Part shown: in pieces, positions 6,355 through 7,387 of the stretch
Layout: each line of letters begins with the position of its first letter
Numbering within the stretch: the first letter of the stretch is position 1
Source of the DNA: Methylomarinum sp964397365
Lineage (GTDB): Bacteria; Pseudomonadota; Gammaproteobacteria; Methylococcales; Methylomonadaceae
Reading direction: 5' to 3'
Assembly: GCA_964397365.1 (NCBI GenBank)
Contig: CAYNIU010000111.1
Coordinates: forward strand, 1 to 7,387
DNA length: 7,387 nt
Position numbers and translations under genes: made by a program
Notes under the pieces: model-generated
The model's database searches: none
The model's input: the letters and a program-made list of their open reading frames with translations, nothing else
What the model was told of the DNA's origin: nothing

Positions 6355-7164
6355 TCAGTCTTGACTATCCATGGCCTGACGCATGGATTTTAATAATTCA
6401 ATGATTTCTGTTTTTGCCCGTTCAGGATCCTCAAGGTTCGCTTCAATTTTAGCAATCAAAGCACTACCCACAACCACCCCGTCGGCAATTTTAGCCAGAG
6501 TTTTTGCGGTTTCAGCATCTTTCACACCAAACCCCACACCTACCGGTAAGCGAGTATTTTGTTTGATCATAGCCAGTTTTGCTTTAACATCAGCGGTATC
6601 AAGATGCCCGGCGCCGGTCACCCCTTTTAAAGAAACATAGTAAAGATAGCCACTGCCGACAACGTCCATTTTCTTCACCCGCTCAGCAGAACTGTTCGGA
6701 GCCAGCAAAAAAATCTGGTCAACTTCCCGTTTTTTTAATAAAACCACACAATCATGAGCTTCTTCCGGCGGTAAATCAACCGTTAACACCCCATCCACCT
6801 CAGCTCTTTGTACAGCATTGGCAAAGTCTTCATAACCCATGATTTCGATGGGATTCAAATACCCCATTAATACCAATGGCGTCTGCTGATCCGTCCTTCT
6901 GAATTCAGCCGCCATACCCAGTACTTTTCTCAGCCCCACATGATGTACTAAAGCTCTCTCACTAGCTCGTTGTATGACAGGACCATCGGCCATGGGATCC
7001 GAAAACGGCACACCCAGCTCAATGACATCCGCCCCGGCTTCAACCATGGCATGTAACATGGGCACAGTAAATTTCGGATATGGATCACCTGCGGTAATAA
7101 AAGGAATCAACGCCTTACGTCCAGAATTTTTCAGTTCTTCAAATCGAGCAGCTAAGCGACTCAT
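6355..7164 (-). CDS. trpA: Tryptophan synthase alpha chain
   Basis: TrpA cleaves indole-3-glycerol phosphate to indole and glyceraldehyde-3-phosphate and channels indole to TrpB in the alpha2-beta2 complex. The 269-aa TIM-barrel protein has the standard length (about 268) and motifs. PFITAGDP is at 21-28. The catalytic Glu49 in VIELGVPFSDPMADGP and catalytic Asp60 keep the same numbering as the Salmonella enzyme. LMGYLNPI, VDLPPEE, the SLKGVTGA loop and GVGFGVKD (phosphate binding) follow, then DGVVVGSA. The ATG at 7164 overlaps the trpB stop as ATGA, and GAGGGG lies 8 nt upstream, so equal production with TrpB by coupling is expected. accD follows after 16 nt. No attenuator or operator is visible because the upstream trp genes and promoter lie outside the window. 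Confidence 0.98.
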   Translation of the reverse strand: MSRLAARFEELKNSGRKALIPFITAGDPYPKFTVPMLHAMVEAGADVIELGVPFSDPMADGPVIQRASERALVHHVGLRKVLGMAAEFRRTDQQTPLVLMGYLNPIEIMGYEDFANAVQRAEVDGVLTVDLPPEEAHDCVVLLKKREVDQIFLLAPNSSAERVKKMDVVGSGYLYYVSLKGVTGAGHLDTADVKAKLAMIKQNTRLPVGVGFGVKDAETAKTLAKIADGVVVGSALIAKIEANLEDPERAKTEIIELLKSMRQAMDSQD

Positions 7165-7387
7165 ATTCTGATCCCCTCGCGTTGAGCCATAGTATGCATA
7201 TCTTTATCACCGCGTCCTGAAAGATTGACGATTAACACCTGATCTTCATTCATGGTTGGGGCCAACTTCATTACATAAGCCAATGCATGACTGGACTCCA
7301 GAGCCGGAATAATGCCTTCCATTTTGGTTAAAGCATGAAACCCCTGCAAGGCCTCATCATCGGTAATATTGACATATTCCGCTCTAC
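7161..7387 (-). CDS. trpB: Tryptophan synthase beta chain, C-terminal fragment (5' end outside window)
   Basis: The frame is open from the window edge to the TGA at 7161-7163 and encodes the last 74 residues of TrpB, the PLP enzyme that condenses indole with serine to give tryptophan. The visible part reads RAEYVNITDDEAL, then EGIIPALESSHALAY, whose Glu is the Salmonella Glu350 equivalent near the cofactor. Further on is NLSGRGDKD, whose Ser is the Ser377 equivalent hydrogen-bonded to the PLP ring nitrogen. It ends REGIRI. No frameshift is seen, and the truncation is only the window edge. The stop overlaps the trpA start by 4 nt. A TTG at 7349 is an internal Leu codon, not a start. Confidence 0.95.
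   Translation of the reverse strand, partial: RAEYVNITDDEALQGFHALTKMEGIIPALESSHALAYVMKLAPTMNEDQVLIVNLSGRGDKDMHTMAQREGIRI

Noticed and set aside
7161..7387. trpB as a broken gene
   Set aside because: The frame is intact to the window edge with all expected C-terminal motifs. The truncation is due to the window boundary.
1..7387. A hidden novel system, defence island, mobile element, CRISPR array or RNA gene
   Set aside because: Nearly every base is covered by well-known housekeeping genes in a familiar gammaproteobacterial order. No gap exceeds 90 bp, and no arrays, transposase, tRNA or riboswitch-like stretch is visible.

Overview
The window is a piece of ordinary gammaproteobacterial chromosome. 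Almost all of it is one tightly packed minus-strand operon of core metabolic genes. In transcription order it runs trpB (3' end only), trpA, accD, folC, a dedD-like SPOR gene, cvpA, purF, metZ. The folC-dedD-cvpA-purF block is the same as in Escherichia coli. The addition of metZ after purF and trp genes before accD resembles pseudomonads, Legionella, Xanthomonas and gammaproteobacterial methanotrophs. The DNA looks moderately AT-rich by eye, so an AT-richer gammaproteobacterium is likelier than a Pseudomonas. A methanotroph of the Methylococcales is one guess, but the window alone cannot settle it.

Layout: 1-260 (+) is the C-terminal end of an ABC-transporter ATPase of the nitrate/sulfonate/taurine type, convergent with the operon. 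261-350 is a short convergent intergenic gap with a 10-bp direct repeat and no clear terminator. 351-1532 (-) metZ, 1580-3088 (-) purF, 3109-3600 (-) cvpA, 3613-4104 (-) dedD-like, 4105-5382 (-) folC, 5394-6338 (-) accD, 6355-7164 (-) trpA, 7161-7387 (-) trpB end.

Gene junctions are very tight. trpB and trpA overlap by ATGA, and folC and dedD abut as TAAATG. The other gaps are 11, 12, 16, 20 and 47 nt. This fits a single transcript with translational coupling, and the promoter must lie upstream of trpB, outside the window. The largest gap, purF-metZ, is preceded by a perfect 16-bp palindrome over the purF stop codon, the most site-like non-coding feature seen here.

The genes link tryptophan synthesis (TrpA/TrpB), the first committed step of fatty-acid synthesis (AccD), folate maturation (FolC), septal peptidoglycan binding (SPOR protein), an inner-membrane protein of uncertain role (CvpA), the first step of purine synthesis (PurF) and homocysteine synthesis (MetZ). 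All genes fully in the window look intact, with expected lengths and catalytic residues. I see no mobile element, RNA gene, CRISPR array or novel system. The findings are small sequence-level curiosities and are scored accordingly.
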